Part shown: in pieces, positions 63,529-64,000 of the stretch
Numbering within the stretch: the first letter of the stretch is position 1
Layout: every line of letters starts with the position of its first letter
From: an uncultured bacterium
GTDB taxonomy: Bacteria; Bacteroidota; Ignavibacteria; Kapaibacteriales; UBA4661
Assembly (NCBI GenBank): GCA_937899715.1
Contig: CALCNX010000084.1
Span: forward strand, 124,001 to 188,000
Length of the DNA: 64,000 nt
Direction of reading: 5' to 3'
Program-made: the position numbers and the translations under genes
The notes under the pieces: model-generated
What the model was told of the DNA's origin: nothing
What the model saw: only the letters and a program-made list of their open reading frames with translations
The model's database searches: none

Positions 63529-63550
63529 TTAGCAAGCATTACGATTTATC

Positions 63551-63592
63551 AAAAAGCCGCACCCGGACTATTCCGAGTGCGGCTTTTTTGTG
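63551..63592 (+). terminator. Terminator behind rpsR
   Basis: Long stem AAAAAGCCGCAC...GTGCGGCTTTTTT with an inner CGGA/TCCG extension (63551-63589), T-run on exit and A-run on entry, so it may act on both strands. Confidence 0.85.
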
Positions 63593-63619
63593 AGTGTATT
63601 TCAATCGGTCGGGTTTGTT

Positions 63620-63781
63620 AATACGAAAGTAACGAGCGTATTTGGGTGGCGGAACGCAGATTTCATGATTTTGGGGATAAAGAGGATTTTCAGAAAAAAG
63701 TACATCCGATAAAGCACACTTGGGAGCATCCCGAAAATCCTGTTCATCTTGAAATCCTCGTTCCCAACTCAGCAAACGAGA
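63620..63781. repeat. Candidate decayed dispersed repeat
   Basis: The stretch has the GATTTTGGGGAT...GAGGATTTTCAG and AATCCTGTTCATCTTGAAATCC word pattern that I recall from degenerate dispersed intergenic repeats of several bacterial groups. No frame here has coding character, and only one copy is in the window, so its repeat nature is inferred. Confidence 0.3.
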
Positions 63782-64000
63782 CTACGAGCGCGATTGCCGT
63801 ACCCTGACACGGAAATCTTCCCATCCAAGCACATTCAACACCGCATCCGAACTTATCCCTGCTCGCCGTGCCACAAGAACGCCATACCGCATCAATTCCA
63901 AATCATCACAATTATGTGCATCAGTGTTAATAGACAGCGTAATGCCCATTGTGTGTGCTTTCGCAGCATTTTCTGCCGAGAAATCCAATCGGTGCGGGTT
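63782..64000 (-). CDS. PolX-type DNA polymerase/PHP phosphoesterase, C-terminus (partial)
   Basis: The frame is open across the window edge (73 codons seen). It reads NPHRLDFSAENAAKAHTMGI, then LSINTDAHNCDDLELMRYGV and a VLNVLGWEDFRVRV end. This matches the last part of the PHP domain of family-X polymerases (PolX), where SINTDAH supplies metal-binding Asp and His. The polymerase domain would lie beyond the window. A stand-alone PHP phosphoesterase is possible. The codon at 63986-63988 is an internal TTG, not the start. Confidence 0.85.
   Translation of the reverse strand, partial: NPHRLDFSAENAAKAHTMGITLSINTDAHNCDDLELMRYGVLVARRAGISSDAVLNVLGWEDFRVRVRQSRS

Overview
The window reads as chromosomal DNA of a bacterium from the Bacteroidota/Chlorobiota side of the FCB group. 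Several independent signs point there: a promoter of the Bacteroidota type (TTTG-N20-TAnnTTTG) in front of the str operon and in front of an Rrf2 regulator; two secreted proteins with type IX secretion C-terminal sorting domains; a TonB-dependent receptor with a carboxypeptidase-regulatory-like N-terminus; an N-succinyl/N-acetylornithine type carbamoyltransferase; a two-component-regulator propeller histidine kinase; and a chlamydial Hc1-like histone protein. I cannot fix the genus. No tRNA, rRNA, CRISPR array, insertion sequence or prophage was seen.

Layout. 1-11480 (minus strand) is the str-S10-spc ribosomal cluster in canonical order, rpsL-rpsG-fusA-tuf-rpsJ-rplC-D-W-B-rpsS-rplV-rpsC-rplP-rpmC-rpsQ-rplN-rplX-rplE, with rplE cut by the window edge. 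11.7-17.7 kb holds a secreted TldD/PmbA-family protein, a T9SS-sorted subtilase and a convergent glycosyltransferase. 17.8-19.9 kb is a second, stand-alone EF-G of the spdEFG1/mitochondrial-EFG1 type, followed by topA, a soluble receiver-kinase hybrid, murC, an Hc1-like histone, asnS, and (minus) trpS, a truncated rtcB remnant and a lipoprotein.

29.4-35.5 kb (minus) carries a magnesium-chelatase-like AAA ATPase, a GH57 branching enzyme with a lysine-rich tail, a DUF3467 protein and a TPR lipoprotein. 35.7-40.4 kb (plus) has a second receiver-kinase hybrid and a compact arginine operon (argF', argB, argE-like, yjbR-like). 40.4-44.8 kb has an Fe-S type Rrf2 regulator, a universal stress protein flanked by two strong inverted repeats, a cytochrome c, fmt and pdxB. 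44.8-49.2 kb (minus) is a three-gene signalling operon: receiver-kinase hybrid, Cache-HAMP-PAS sensor without a kinase, and an OmpA-FecR-transmembrane protein.

49.2-53.5 kb (minus) has a T9SS-sorted amidase, a TlpA-like thioredoxin lipoprotein and a carotenoid desaturase. 53.7-57.4 kb is a 1208-aa propeller histidine kinase. Then come a 3-hydroxyacyl-CoA dehydrogenase, a heptose-7-phosphate kinase, a TonB-dependent receptor, a small operon of a 56-aa basic protein with rpmE and rpsR, and the 3' end of a PolX-type polymerase. The points most worth following are the division of labour between the two EF-Gs, the three-gene signalling operon, the decayed genes near 28-30 kb, and the unexplained inverted repeats around the universal stress gene.
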